Below, one piece after another: positions 51,310 through 59,096 of a stretch of DNA of 64,000 nucleotides. Every line of letters starts with the position of its first letter. The first letter of the stretch is position 1. The DNA lies in NCBI RefSeq assembly GCF_004000885.1, contig NZ_BIMC01000014.1:62001-126000 (forward strand). The letters run 5' to 3'. Below the pieces are notes generated by a model. That model saw nothing but the letters and a program-made list of their open reading frames with translations. It did no database searches and was not told the DNA's origin. The position numbers and the translations under genes were made by a program. This stretch comes from Paenibacillus glucanolyticus NBRC 15330 (GTDB lineage: Bacteria; Bacillota; Bacilli; Paenibacillales; Paenibacillaceae).

Positions 51310-51588
51310 ATGAACGGGTTTGAGAAGGAAGAACGATCGGAAGCCACCGATCTGTCCACCGTTGAGTCACAGCGCAACGATCTGGCACCGGAGGAATTTC
51401 CGGAGGGACCCTATGGTTCCGATCTTCGCAGCGAATCCCTCGGCAAGAGCAGTCCGTGGCGCGCGGATCAACGCCCTCCGAATCGATTCGATTATGAGGA
51501 TCGCAATCTGCACATGGGCATCAAGCGGGATTATCCCGGTGAAGATGAAACCATTCAAGCAGATCCGGGACAAGAAAAACCAGAGTAG
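51310..51588 (+). CDS. Small hydrophilic protein of unknown function
   Basis: A 92-residue, strongly polar protein with no membrane span: acidic start (MNGFEKEERSEATDLSTVES), Pro/Arg-rich middle (SSPWRADQRPPNRFDYEDRN) and acidic tail. Likely disordered. I do not recognise the family. GGGAGG lies seven bases before the ATG and a strong terminator follows, so it looks like a real monocistronic gene. Confidence 0.7.
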   Translation: MNGFEKEERSEATDLSTVESQRNDLAPEEFPEGPYGSDLRSESLGKSSPWRADQRPPNRFDYEDRNLHMGIKRDYPGEDETIQADPGQEKPE

Positions 51589-51600
51589 AAACTGTATATA

Positions 51601-51636
51601 CCAACCGTCATTCTGTGGACAAGACGGTTGGTTTTT
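51601..51636 (+). terminator. Terminator of the small hydrophilic protein gene
   Basis: CCAACCGTC, 13-base loop, GACGGTTGG, TTTTT; perfect 9-bp stem, 12 bases after the stop codon. Confidence 0.9.
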
Positions 51637-51798
51637 GTCGTAACAGGGCTTGTATGTCCCGGCCGAAGAGCATAATCGCCTATAAAAATACATAAGATGG
51701 CATAAAAACCTCAATCGAACACCATGATGCACTGGCTCATGAGCCTTATCGCAATTTACCGAAGATACAGAGATAAGAAGGAGTGGGGGGAGCTGCTT

Positions 51799-52071
51799 AT
51801 GCCAAACCAGAGGAAAAACGAAGAATTCGTTATCTATGTTGTCACTTTATCCCATGTTACACACTACATGTCCATCGAGTTTATCGGTGGATCCTGCGGC
51901 TATATCATCGCACAAAGAGCACTTCAATCCGATCTGCTTGGCATGATCGGCAGTATCCTGGCTCCGATTGCGATTCGCCGCGTGCTGCAGTGGCAGCAGC
52001 TTAAATCCGGCAATTCTCCGCACCTGAGTCTGCGCTCGCTGTCAGGTGCAAGGGAGCTAAACCCTACATAG
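51799..52071 (+). CDS. Small membrane protein of unknown function
   Basis: A 90-residue protein with one or two membrane segments (FVIYVVTLSHVTHYMSIEFI and LGMIGSILAPIAIRRVL) and a polar Ser/Leu-rich tail. Family not recognised. The start is chosen because GGGGGGAG lies just upstream; an upstream ATG 25 codons earlier has none. A strong hairpin follows the stop codon. Confidence 0.6.
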   Translation: MPNQRKNEEFVIYVVTLSHVTHYMSIEFIGGSCGYIIAQRALQSDLLGMIGSILAPIAIRRVLQWQQLKSGNSPHLSLRSLSGARELNPT

Positions 52072-52074
52072 ATC

Positions 52075-52110
52075 AAAGCGGCGGCACCTTGGAGAGGTGC
52101 CGCCGCTTTA
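52075..52110. terminator. Hairpin between convergent small gene and gntR
   Basis: AAAGCGGCGGCACC, 7-base loop, GGTGCCGCCGCTTT: a perfect 14-bp stem three bases after the upstream stop codon. T-runs are short on both sides (TATACTTT right, GATCTA left), so it may serve both directions. Confidence 0.8.
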
Positions 52111-52148
52111 TACTTTCCAACTTGTATTTTTGCTACCGGACAAGGTGT

Positions 52149-52772
52149 TTAAATTGAACTTCTGCTCAAATGCAAGTAAAAATCAAGATCTGCCTGCAGA
52201 TGAGATTTCATTAAGCGCTCAGCCTCTTCAGCATCATGAGCACGGATTGCATCCACGATCTGCTGATGCTCATCAATGAGGAACGGACGTTTATGATGCA
52301 CCACTGCTCTGCGAAACAGATAAATAATGGACTGCATTCGATCAATGATAAGAACAAGCTCCGGATTGCGGCTTGACTGCACAATAATATCATGGAACAT
52401 CTTGTTAGCTTCCATGGTTTCGCTGACGCTCCCGCTGCGGGCCACAGCAATGCATTCCTGCAGCTGTTCCAGCGTCGCTTCATCCATATAAAATGCCGCA
52501 CAACGAGCAGCAAAACCTTCGAGCAGCATGCGCACCTGAAAAATATGGCGCAAATCCTCGTCAGACGGATTCACCACCCGCTTATTCTTGATGAGACCTT
52601 CCTGCTCCAGCTTTCGGATGGACTCACGGACAGGAGTGCGGCTTACACCCAATTCCTCCGCAAGCCGTTCCTCCACCAATTTCATGCCGCCCGGCAATTC
52701 GCCGTTCAATATTCTATCCCTGATCAGCTCATAACAATGGAGATACGCCGCTTGGAATCCTTGTTTAGACAT
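52149..52772 (-). CDS. GntR-family regulator, FCD (FadR) subfamily
   Basis: A 207-residue repressor: winged helix with LAEELGVSRTPVRESIRKLE at the N-terminus, then an all-helical FCD ligand domain with metal-type residues (FHDIIVQSSRNPEL, DEHQQIVDAIRAHDAEEAER). Regulators of this group sense organic or sugar acids. It is divergent from the dehydrogenase-permease-kinase operon; four evenly spaced operator-like sites lie between, so it very likely controls that operon and itself. Confidence 0.92.
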   Translation of the reverse strand: MSKQGFQAAYLHCYELIRDRILNGELPGGMKLVEERLAEELGVSRTPVRESIRKLEQEGLIKNKRVVNPSDEDLRHIFQVRMLLEGFAARCAAFYMDEATLEQLQECIAVARSGSVSETMEANKMFHDIIVQSSRNPELVLIIDRMQSIIYLFRRAVVHHKRPFLIDEHQQIVDAIRAHDAEEAERLMKSHLQADLDFYLHLSRSSI

Positions 52773-52871
52773 TCATTATTCCCATCCTTCGTTTACACAT
52801 AGAGCATGACTTATACACCGTCCTTAAATTATAGGGGAAAGCATGGTCCATTAAAAGCTTTCTTTCAATTT

Positions 52872-52944
52872 TTGTATCCACTACATTTACACTTGTATCC
52901 AATGATAATATTTTTGTATACAATTTTAAATTTATTGTGTACAA
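52872..52944. promoter_or_regulatory. Four GntR operator-like sites at exact 21-bp pitch
   Basis: TTGTATCCAC (52872-52881), TTGTATCCAA (52893-52902), TTGTATACAA (52914-52923) and TTGTGTACAA (52935-52944) begin exactly 21 bases apart, that is two helical turns, separated by unlike AT-rich 11-base spacers. The third is a perfect palindrome, the others lose symmetry stepwise. They fit the TNGTNNNACNA-type operator of FadR-like GntR proteins and fill the promoter region of the operon starting at 52989. Confidence 0.8.
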
Positions 52945-52988
52945 TTAGTTCGAATTTTAAATATCGTTATCATCTAGGAGGAACTTAC

Positions 52989-53882
52989 ATGAATATTGGA
53001 TTCATAGGTCTTGGTATCATGGGTAAACCGATGGCCTCAAACTTGTTGAACAAAGGTTACAGCCTTACCGTTTATGATCTGAATACAGAGGCCATCGATC
53101 ACTTAGCGCAATTGGGGGCAAAAAATGGACAATCACCTAAAGAGGTTGCAATTGAAAGCGATGTCATTATTACGATGCTTCCAAACAACGCCATTGTGAA
53201 ACATGTCATTCTTGGAGAAGACGGTATCGTTCAAGGCGCTAAAGCCGGGACGGTTGTCATCGACATGAGTTCGATCTCACCGGTTGTTGCCAAGGAGGTC
53301 GCAGAGAGCCTGCAAGACCACGGCATAGAAATGCTGGATGCCCCGGTCAGCGGCGGCGAACCCAAAGCAATCGACGGTACACTGTCCGTTATGGCCGGCG
53401 GAAATGAAAGCGTTTTTGAGAAAGTTAAGCCAGTGCTCGCTTGCATGGGCAAGGACATTACGTGGGTGGGTCCCAGCGGCAGTGGTGCAACCGCCAAGCT
53501 GGCCAATCAGATTATGGTCAATGTCAATATTGCCGCTATGTCAGAGGCGCTTGTGCTTGCTGCCAAAGCTGGCATCGATATCGAAAAAATGTATCACGCT
53601 ATTCGCGGGGGGCTTGCCGGGAGCGCCGTTCTTGATGCCAAGCTTCCAATGATCATCGAACGAAATTTCAAAGCCGGTGGACGCGTTGATATCAATCTGA
53701 AAGATTTGACAAATGTCATGGAGACGGTTGAAGCATTTGATATGTCCCTCCCATTGACCGAGCATGTCCGCCATATTTTTGAAACCTTGAAGGATGAAGG
53801 CAAACAGGCAAATGATCATGCGGGCATTGTCCAATACTATGAAAAAGCAGCAAATGTGGAAGTCAAAAAAATGCCGAACTAA
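52989..53882 (+). CDS. Beta-hydroxyacid dehydrogenase (tartronate semialdehyde reductase / L-threonate dehydrogenase-like)
   Basis: A 297-residue NAD(P)-dependent dehydrogenase. Dinucleotide motif GFIGLGIMGKPMASNLL, substrate motif DAPVSGGEPKAIDGTLSVMA, and catalytic Lys in GPSGSGATAKLANQIM. With a DUF1537 kinase next door, an LtnD-like role (oxidising a four-carbon aldonate such as threonate at C2) is more likely than GarR-like reduction, but sequence alone does not settle it. AGGAGG seven bases upstream fixes this ATG; the frame extends upstream through the operator array without a site. Confidence 0.88.
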   Translation: MNIGFIGLGIMGKPMASNLLNKGYSLTVYDLNTEAIDHLAQLGAKNGQSPKEVAIESDVIITMLPNNAIVKHVILGEDGIVQGAKAGTVVIDMSSISPVVAKEVAESLQDHGIEMLDAPVSGGEPKAIDGTLSVMAGGNESVFEKVKPVLACMGKDITWVGPSGSGATAKLANQIMVNVNIAAMSEALVLAAKAGIDIEKMYHAIRGGLAGSAVLDAKLPMIIERNFKAGGRVDINLKDLTNVMETVEAFDMSLPLTEHVRHIFETLKDEGKQANDHAGIVQYYEKAANVEVKKMPN

Positions 53883-53912
53883 AAATAATATCATTGTAAA
53901 GGTGGAAAATAC

Positions 53913-55256
53913 ATGTTAACAGGACCTATGCTCATCGTAGTATTCCTTATTGCGTTAGCCTTCTTGTTCCTGCTGATTATTAAATGGAAGGTAGAGCCGT
54001 TTCTGGCTCTGACCGTCATCGCATTCGGCACCGCGATTGCCATTGGCATCCCGCTCAAGGAAGTGCCGGGCATCGTAACGTCGGGATTTGGAAACACGCT
54101 GGTCGGGGTAGGCATTCTAATCGGTCTTGGCGTCATCTTCGGCCAGTTTCTTGGCGCTTCCGGTGCAGTTGAAAAGATTGCCGGCTCGCTTCTGAAAATA
54201 TTCGGCATTAAAAATTCACCGGCCGGATTGGCCATGTCAGGTACCCTTGTTTCCATACCGGTGTTTTTCGATGCAGCCTTCGTCATCTTAAGCGGACTGC
54301 TCAAAAGCTTGGCAACTCGAACAGGCATCTCGATTGTTACATTTGTAACCGCTCTCGGCATCGGTCTCATTACTTCCCATAACATGATTGCGCCAACGCC
54401 TGGTCCGATGGTGGTTGCCGAGAATACCGGGGCTGATCTGGGATTGTTTATCTTGTACGGTATCCTGGTGGCAATCCCCGCAACATTAGTGGGCGGTTTT
54501 ATTTACGGAATGTTTATAGGAAAACGCATCCAAACCACAGAAGAGGTTGTGGTTGCCGAGGAAGCCGAGAACAAAGCTCCGCGCAAAGAAATCAGCACCT
54601 CCTTGTCTTTCGGGATGCTGGCACTGCCCATTGTGCTTATTCTGGCTAATACCATCTCCAAAATGCTGTACCCGGGAACAGCCATAGAAACCTTCTTCGG
54701 TTTTATCGGCGATAAGAACATTGCACTGTTGATCAGCGTGTTCGCGGCTGTCATTTTCCTGCGTCCTTACATCGCGGAGGATTCGGGCAAGCTTTATTCC
54801 GAAGCTATCGCGACCGGCGGTATGATTGTGCTTATTACCGGAGCGGGCGGAGCATTCGGCGCAGTCATTAACCATAGCGGCATTGGCGACTATCTGATCA
54901 CAACGATGCAAAGCTGGAGCATTCCGGTGTTGATGCTGGCCTTCATATTCTCGCAGATTCTGCGCGCATCGCTGGGCTCCTCAACCGTGGCACTCGTTAC
55001 GACCTCCAGTATTATGGGGCCGCTCGTTCTCGATCTGGGTGTTTCTCCTATTTTGCTCGGACTGGCCATCTGTGCGGGCGGTATCGGTTTATCGCTTCCG
55101 AACGACTCCGGCTTCTGGGTCGTGAACCGCTTCGGCAAGCTGACAGTAACCCAGACGCTGAAGGTATGGACACTCGGCGGTTTCATCGCCGGATTGACAG
55201 CACTCGCATCGGTGTATGTATTAAGTTTGTTCAGCGGCATCTTACCAGGACTATAA
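53913..55256 (+). CDS. GntP-family gluconate/sugar-acid permease
   Basis: A 447-residue permease with about 12 helices, for example MLIVVFLIALAFLFLLIIKW, VGVGILIGLGVIFGQFLGAS and LITSHNMIAPTPGPMVVAEN, the last a family-typical loop. GntP proteins import gluconate or related acids with protons. AAAGGTGG precedes the ATG. Its place in the operon suggests import of the kinase/dehydrogenase substrate. Confidence 0.93.
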   Translation: MLTGPMLIVVFLIALAFLFLLIIKWKVEPFLALTVIAFGTAIAIGIPLKEVPGIVTSGFGNTLVGVGILIGLGVIFGQFLGASGAVEKIAGSLLKIFGIKNSPAGLAMSGTLVSIPVFFDAAFVILSGLLKSLATRTGISIVTFVTALGIGLITSHNMIAPTPGPMVVAENTGADLGLFILYGILVAIPATLVGGFIYGMFIGKRIQTTEEVVVAEEAENKAPRKEISTSLSFGMLALPIVLILANTISKMLYPGTAIETFFGFIGDKNIALLISVFAAVIFLRPYIAEDSGKLYSEAIATGGMIVLITGAGGAFGAVINHSGIGDYLITTMQSWSIPVLMLAFIFSQILRASLGSSTVALVTTSSIMGPLVLDLGVSPILLGLAICAGGIGLSLPNDSGFWVVNRFGKLTVTQTLKVWTLGGFIAGLTALASVYVLSLFSGILPGL

Positions 55257-55293
55257 CGGGCACGACTATACAGATAAAGGGTGATGAGAACCT

Positions 55294-56727
55294 ATGAATA
55301 CGAAAAAGAGAATGGCAGCAGATGTGTTGGATCACCTGCCTCGCATCGATGAAACATGGGTAAGAGCCAAACTTGCGGACGAATTGGACGGATTTGACCG
55401 GAAAATCATCGTGCTGGATGATGACCCAACGGGGGTTCAAACGGTACATGGCATTTCGGTATATACCGATTGGACAGTCAACACCATGATCAAGGGATTT
55501 GAAGAGGAGCAGTCGATGTTCTTCATCCTGACCAATTCCCGCGGCCTTGTGGCAAGCGACACAAAAGCGGTGCATCGTGATATTGCCCTTCATGCGGAAG
55601 AGGCATCTCAAGCGACAAACAAGCCATATGTGATTATCAGCCGAGGTGATTCCACCCTGCGAGGCCATTACCCGCTCGAAACGGAAACACTGAAAGACAC
55701 GGTGGAGGCACAATCCGGCATCTCGTTTGATGGCGAGGTTATAATCCCCTTTTTCAAGGCAGGCGGACGGTTTACGGTTGATAATGTGCATTATGTATTG
55801 TACGGTGAAGAACTGATTCCCGCCGGTGAAACGGAGTTCGCGCGCGACCGTACGTTTGGCTACACCAAATCCGACCTGGGGGAATGGGTCGAAGAGAAAA
55901 CCAATGGCGTGTATACCGCCGCGAATACAACCTATATTTCACTTCAATCCCTTCGAGCCTTGGAAATCGAGCCCATCGTGGATCAGCTCATGGCAGTTGA
56001 GCATTTCAACAAAGTTGTGGTCAACGCAGCCGATGATGTAGATGTCGAAGTATTCACCATTGCACTCATTCAAGCGATTAAAAAAGGGAAACATTTCATG
56101 TTCCGAAGCGCGGCTTCCTTCACCAAGGTGATCGGGGGTGTCAGCGACAAACCCTTGCTTACAAAAGAGGAGCTTATCCAAGAATCCTCCACAAGTGGTG
56201 GGCTCATCCTGGTAGGATCGCATGTCCAAAAAACGACAGAGCAGCTGGAACAATTGAAAACCGTTGATTCGATTACATTCATCGAATTTGATGTTCACCT
56301 GGTCACCGATGCGGCTGCATTCCAGTCGGAAACCGATCGTGTCATCGCTCTAGCCGAGAGTGCTATTGCTTCCGGCAAAACAGTTACGATTTATACCCGG
56401 CGCGAGCGGCTGGATCTGGGTGAAGGCAAACAAGAAGAAGAATTGAAGCAATCCATCAAAATTTCCGATGCCGTGACCAGCATCGTGGAGAGACTGCAAG
56501 CACGCCCTCGTTATATCATTGCAAAAGGCGGTATAACGTCCAGCGATATCGGCACGAAAGGTCTCCGGGTCAAACGTGCCACGGTAGCCGGACAAATCAA
56601 ACCTGGCGTGCCGGTATGGATTACCGGAGATGAGAGTTTGTTCCCCGGTATGCCGTATATCATCTTTCCGGGCAATGTGGGAACACGGGATACACTAAAA
56701 GAAACAGTCGAACTGCTGGAACGGTAG
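55294..56727 (+). CDS. Four-carbon acid sugar kinase (DUF1537, OtnK/DtnK family)
   Basis: A 477-residue kinase of the family that phosphorylates 3-oxo-tetronates, threonate or erythronate. The N-terminal domain has the substrate motif IIVLDDDPTGVQTVHGI and ISRGDSTLRGHYPLE; the C-terminal nucleotide domain has AKGGITSSDIGTKGL and PGNVGTRDTLKETVE. The preferred acid cannot be read from sequence. Upstream are the permease and dehydrogenase; an OtnC-type aldolase, which would complete the known tetronate route, is not in the operon. A terminator follows. Confidence 0.93.
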   Translation: MNTKKRMAADVLDHLPRIDETWVRAKLADELDGFDRKIIVLDDDPTGVQTVHGISVYTDWTVNTMIKGFEEEQSMFFILTNSRGLVASDTKAVHRDIALHAEEASQATNKPYVIISRGDSTLRGHYPLETETLKDTVEAQSGISFDGEVIIPFFKAGGRFTVDNVHYVLYGEELIPAGETEFARDRTFGYTKSDLGEWVEEKTNGVYTAANTTYISLQSLRALEIEPIVDQLMAVEHFNKVVVNAADDVDVEVFTIALIQAIKKGKHFMFRSAASFTKVIGGVSDKPLLTKEELIQESSTSGGLILVGSHVQKTTEQLEQLKTVDSITFIEFDVHLVTDAAAFQSETDRVIALAESAIASGKTVTIYTRRERLDLGEGKQEEELKQSIKISDAVTSIVERLQARPRYIIAKGGITSSDIGTKGLRVKRATVAGQIKPGVPVWITGDESLFPGMPYIIFPGNVGTRDTLKETVELLER

Positions 56728-56758
56728 AACCTGTATTTACGTTCTGCATAAACCAAGC

Positions 56759-56792
56759 TAAAGCCACCTCCCTAAATGGGAAGTGGCTTTGT
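56759..56792 (+). terminator. Terminator of the sugar-acid operon
   Basis: AAAGCCAC and GTGGCTTT flank a second inner pairing (CTCCC with TGGGA), followed by GTTTGC. The T-run is broken, but the stem is strong; minus-strand reading gives a similar end for the converging sigK. Confidence 0.8.
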
Positions 56793-56848
56793 TTGCTCTA
56801 TATGAGAACCATGAACGTTGATCCAAGAAAAACTCCAACGGGCTGCGC

Positions 56849-57550
56849 CTATCGCTTCTGCTTGTAGAACTCGTGATACAGCTTCATCAGCGCCCTCTTC
56901 TCGATGCGTGACACATAGCTGCGTGAAATGCCAAGCTCCTTGGCAATTTCCCGCTGCGTCCGTTCCTCTCCGCCGGCTTCCAGGCCAAAGCGACCAATAA
57001 CCACTTCCTTCTCGCGATCATCCAGTATATCGAGATTCCTATAGATCTTGCTCTTCTCAATCTTCAGCTGCACCGCATCCACGATATCATCCGCTTCTGT
57101 TCCGAGGATATCTATAAGTGTAATTTCGTTCCCTTCTTTGTCCGTTCCTATCGGATCGTGGAGGGATACGTCCTTGCGGGTTTTTTTAAGCGAGCGCAAA
57201 TGCATCAATATCTCGTTTTCGATACATCGAGCTGCGAATGTGGCCAGCTTTGTGCCCTTGTTGGGCCGGAAGCTTTCAATGGCCTTGATCAGACCGATGG
57301 TTCCGATGGATATGAGGTCTTCCAAATCTTCGCCGGTGTTATCGAATTTTTTGACGATGTGTGCGACCAGCCGAAGATTATGCTCAATCAGTTTATTGCG
57401 CGACTGAGGATCGCCTTCGGCCATTCGCTGCAGATGTTTAGCTTCCTCCTCCTCAGTCAGAGGCTGAGGAAACGCGTTGTTTTTCACGTACGAAACGAGC
57501 AGGGTCAACTCTTTAATAAACAAAGCAATTGCGGTAAACAGTCCAGGCAC
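56849..57550 (-). CDS. sigK: RNA polymerase sporulation sigma factor SigK, uninterrupted
   Basis: Late mother-cell sigma factor of 233 residues. The hydrophobic pro-sequence (GLFTAIALFIKELTLLVSYV) precedes the conserved YVKNNAFPQPL; region 2 includes SRNKLIEHNLRLVAHIVKKF and LEDLISIGTIGLIKAIESF; region 4 has TQREIAKELGISRSYVSRIE. The gene is whole: B. subtilis carries it split by the skin element, but no break exists here. Start is GTG with GGAGGTG nine bases before it. Confidence 0.97.
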   Translation of the reverse strand: MPGLFTAIALFIKELTLLVSYVKNNAFPQPLTEEEEAKHLQRMAEGDPQSRNKLIEHNLRLVAHIVKKFDNTGEDLEDLISIGTIGLIKAIESFRPNKGTKLATFAARCIENEILMHLRSLKKTRKDVSLHDPIGTDKEGNEITLIDILGTEADDIVDAVQLKIEKSKIYRNLDILDDREKEVVIGRFGLEAGGEERTQREIAKELGISRSYVSRIEKRALMKLYHEFYKQKR

Positions 57551-57617
57551 TTTGGGACACCTCCTGCGAAGTTACAATGCAACCGGCCCTTATCGCGCTC
57601 GGTTTCTCGGTCTTCTC

Positions 57618-57625
57618 ATTGTATG
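57618..57625 (-). promoter_or_regulatory. Sigma-E-type -10 element upstream of sigK
   Basis: CATACAAT on the minus strand equals the sigma-E -10 consensus CATACAMT. The region 15 bases further up (GGCACTT) matches a sigma-E -35 box poorly, which is acceptable if SpoIIID assists, as for B. subtilis sigK. Confidence 0.5.
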
Positions 57626-57749
57626 TAGGCAGCGGCCCAGAAGTGCCTGTACGGGGGAAAGTGATAAGTAAAAAACACAAGATGCAGACATATAACGGGA
57701 CATATCATTACGCATTAACCATTTATGGCTTTCATAGTCGCACCAAGCT

Positions 57750-58811
57750 TTAAAAACGGATCCTAGGCAATGGCGGAGGCATATCAGGGCGGTTCAACTG
57801 CTCGAATAACCAATCGTAGGAATGCCTGCCGCTGATTTGATGGGCCCCCGGGAACAGATCGGTTTGCAGGTTCTCCTCAGAGCCTTCGCGCCGGTATATT
57901 TCCCTGAGCCGATCAACTGCAGCGTTAAAACCGGCAGCGGGAAATATCGGATCATGCGTTCCAGACTCCAGAAACAAGGGCCTGGGAGCCATCAGCCCCA
58001 GCCATTCGGGCAGCTCGGCATGATTCAGAATACCGGGGATGTAATTGCACACGCAGTGGCGGATTTCCATGATACTGTCCTTGAAGGTGTTAGGATACCC
58101 AGCCAGCACAGCGGCCCGGATTCGTTCATCCAGCGCCGCGCACAGGAACGAGATCAGCCCGCCGCCCGAAAAACCCATAATGCCGATTCTGCCTGGCTGA
58201 ACCTCGGAGCGCTCGGCCAGATGGCCCACTGCCCCAAGTGTCTCGGCCACGCGCAGACCGGCAACCGTCTTGCCGTACATCATCAGCTGGGTAGACAACC
58301 GATGGCAGGAGTTCGCGGTATCCGGGTTCCGTGCGAGATCCGCCGCAAGGCGACGTTCACCGAAACCGGCTACATCCGGGGCAATTACCACCATGCCCCG
58401 CCGCGCCAGTTCAACCGCGAAATGCCGATGGATGCCTGGTTGATCGGTATCAGTTGATCCGTCCTCCCTCAGCCCCACAATCTCCCTGCTTCCATAGCCA
58501 TGGCCATGAACGGCAACGACGGCAGGCATCGGCTTCCCCTGATTGCCTTCCGGAATCAATACATAGGCAGCATAGGATACGCCGGGTACAGCGGACAGCT
58601 CCACCCTTTCGCGAATGTAGCCTTCACACGGCACTCGTTCAAGCATTACAGGCTTGTGGTTTACATTGATTTCGAACTCGCCGATCAATTGCCAAAGCAC
58701 TTGCTTCAAATGCCGCTTCCTCTCTGATGGACTCATGGAAACCTGCCTGTCTTTCGCTTCTCTCATTGCTTCGTTATACATGTGCTCCAGTAAAGTATCT
58801 GCTTCCCGCAT
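57750..58811 (-). CDS. Alpha/beta hydrolase, probable carbohydrate esterase
   Basis: A 353-residue hydrolase. After an N-terminal helical region, the core shows VVAVHGHGYGSREIVG (oxyanion region), APDVAGFGERR, the nucleophile elbow GRIGIMGFSGGGLISFLCAA (Ser), LFLESGTHDPIFPAAG (Asp) and FPGAHQISGR (His). No signal peptide. It resembles the Abhydrolase_7/acetyl xylan esterase-like group. AAGGAGGTGG precedes the ATG. It is the last gene of the polysaccharide locus on the minus strand. Confidence 0.82.
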   Translation of the reverse strand: MREADTLLEHMYNEAMREAKDRQVSMSPSERKRHLKQVLWQLIGEFEINVNHKPVMLERVPCEGYIRERVELSAVPGVSYAAYVLIPEGNQGKPMPAVVAVHGHGYGSREIVGLREDGSTDTDQPGIHRHFAVELARRGMVVIAPDVAGFGERRLAADLARNPDTANSCHRLSTQLMMYGKTVAGLRVAETLGAVGHLAERSEVQPGRIGIMGFSGGGLISFLCAALDERIRAAVLAGYPNTFKDSIMEIRHCVCNYIPGILNHAELPEWLGLMAPRPLFLESGTHDPIFPAAGFNAAVDRLREIYRREGSEENLQTDLFPGAHQISGRHSYDWLFEQLNRPDMPPPLPRIRF

Positions 58812-59015
58812 CCCGAACCCACCTCCTTCGATTTACTCGCTGTTTCACACCAGGCGTTCCCTTGCTTAGATTCATGGATGTCCCCGGCAGGTCGGAGGCA
58901 TCAAGGCACCATAGTGCCAGGCTGACCACGACCACGCTCATCTGCTTCGCCATCTCTTGCGTTCTGTTCCTCCGCCAGGAGATCAGAGTCCGATCCTGAT
59001 CTTTCGGCCATACGA

Positions 59016-59058
59016 ACAAGCTCATCTGAAGGATGCATCAGATGAGCTTGTTTGTTTG
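59016..59058 (+). terminator. Orphan plus-strand hairpin terminator
   Basis: ACAAGCTCATCTGA, 8-base loop, TCAGATGAGCTTGT then TTGTTTGG: a perfect 14-bp stem with a T-rich tail on the plus strand. Both flanking genes are on the minus strand and the minus-strand reading lacks a T-run. No plus-strand gene precedes it in the 58812-59015 interval, which shows nothing else. Confidence 0.7.
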
Positions 59059-59096
59059 GTCATCCAAAGTGTTCTCAAGGTCATGCCCTTCCGGCC

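Noticed and set aside
52806..52988. N-terminal extension of the beta-hydroxyacid dehydrogenase by 61 residues.
   Set aside because: It would translate through the operator array, has no ribosome binding site, and family proteins begin at MNIGFIG where AGGAGG lies upstream.
53891..54385. Met/Pro/Asn-rich 164-codon frame on the minus strand.
   Set aside because: It is the antisense of the GntP permease, whose repetitive hydrophobic codons open the reverse frame.
57551..57749. Possible remnants of a skin-like element around sigK.
   Set aside because: The gene is continuous and the flanks contain no recombinase or phage-like sequence.
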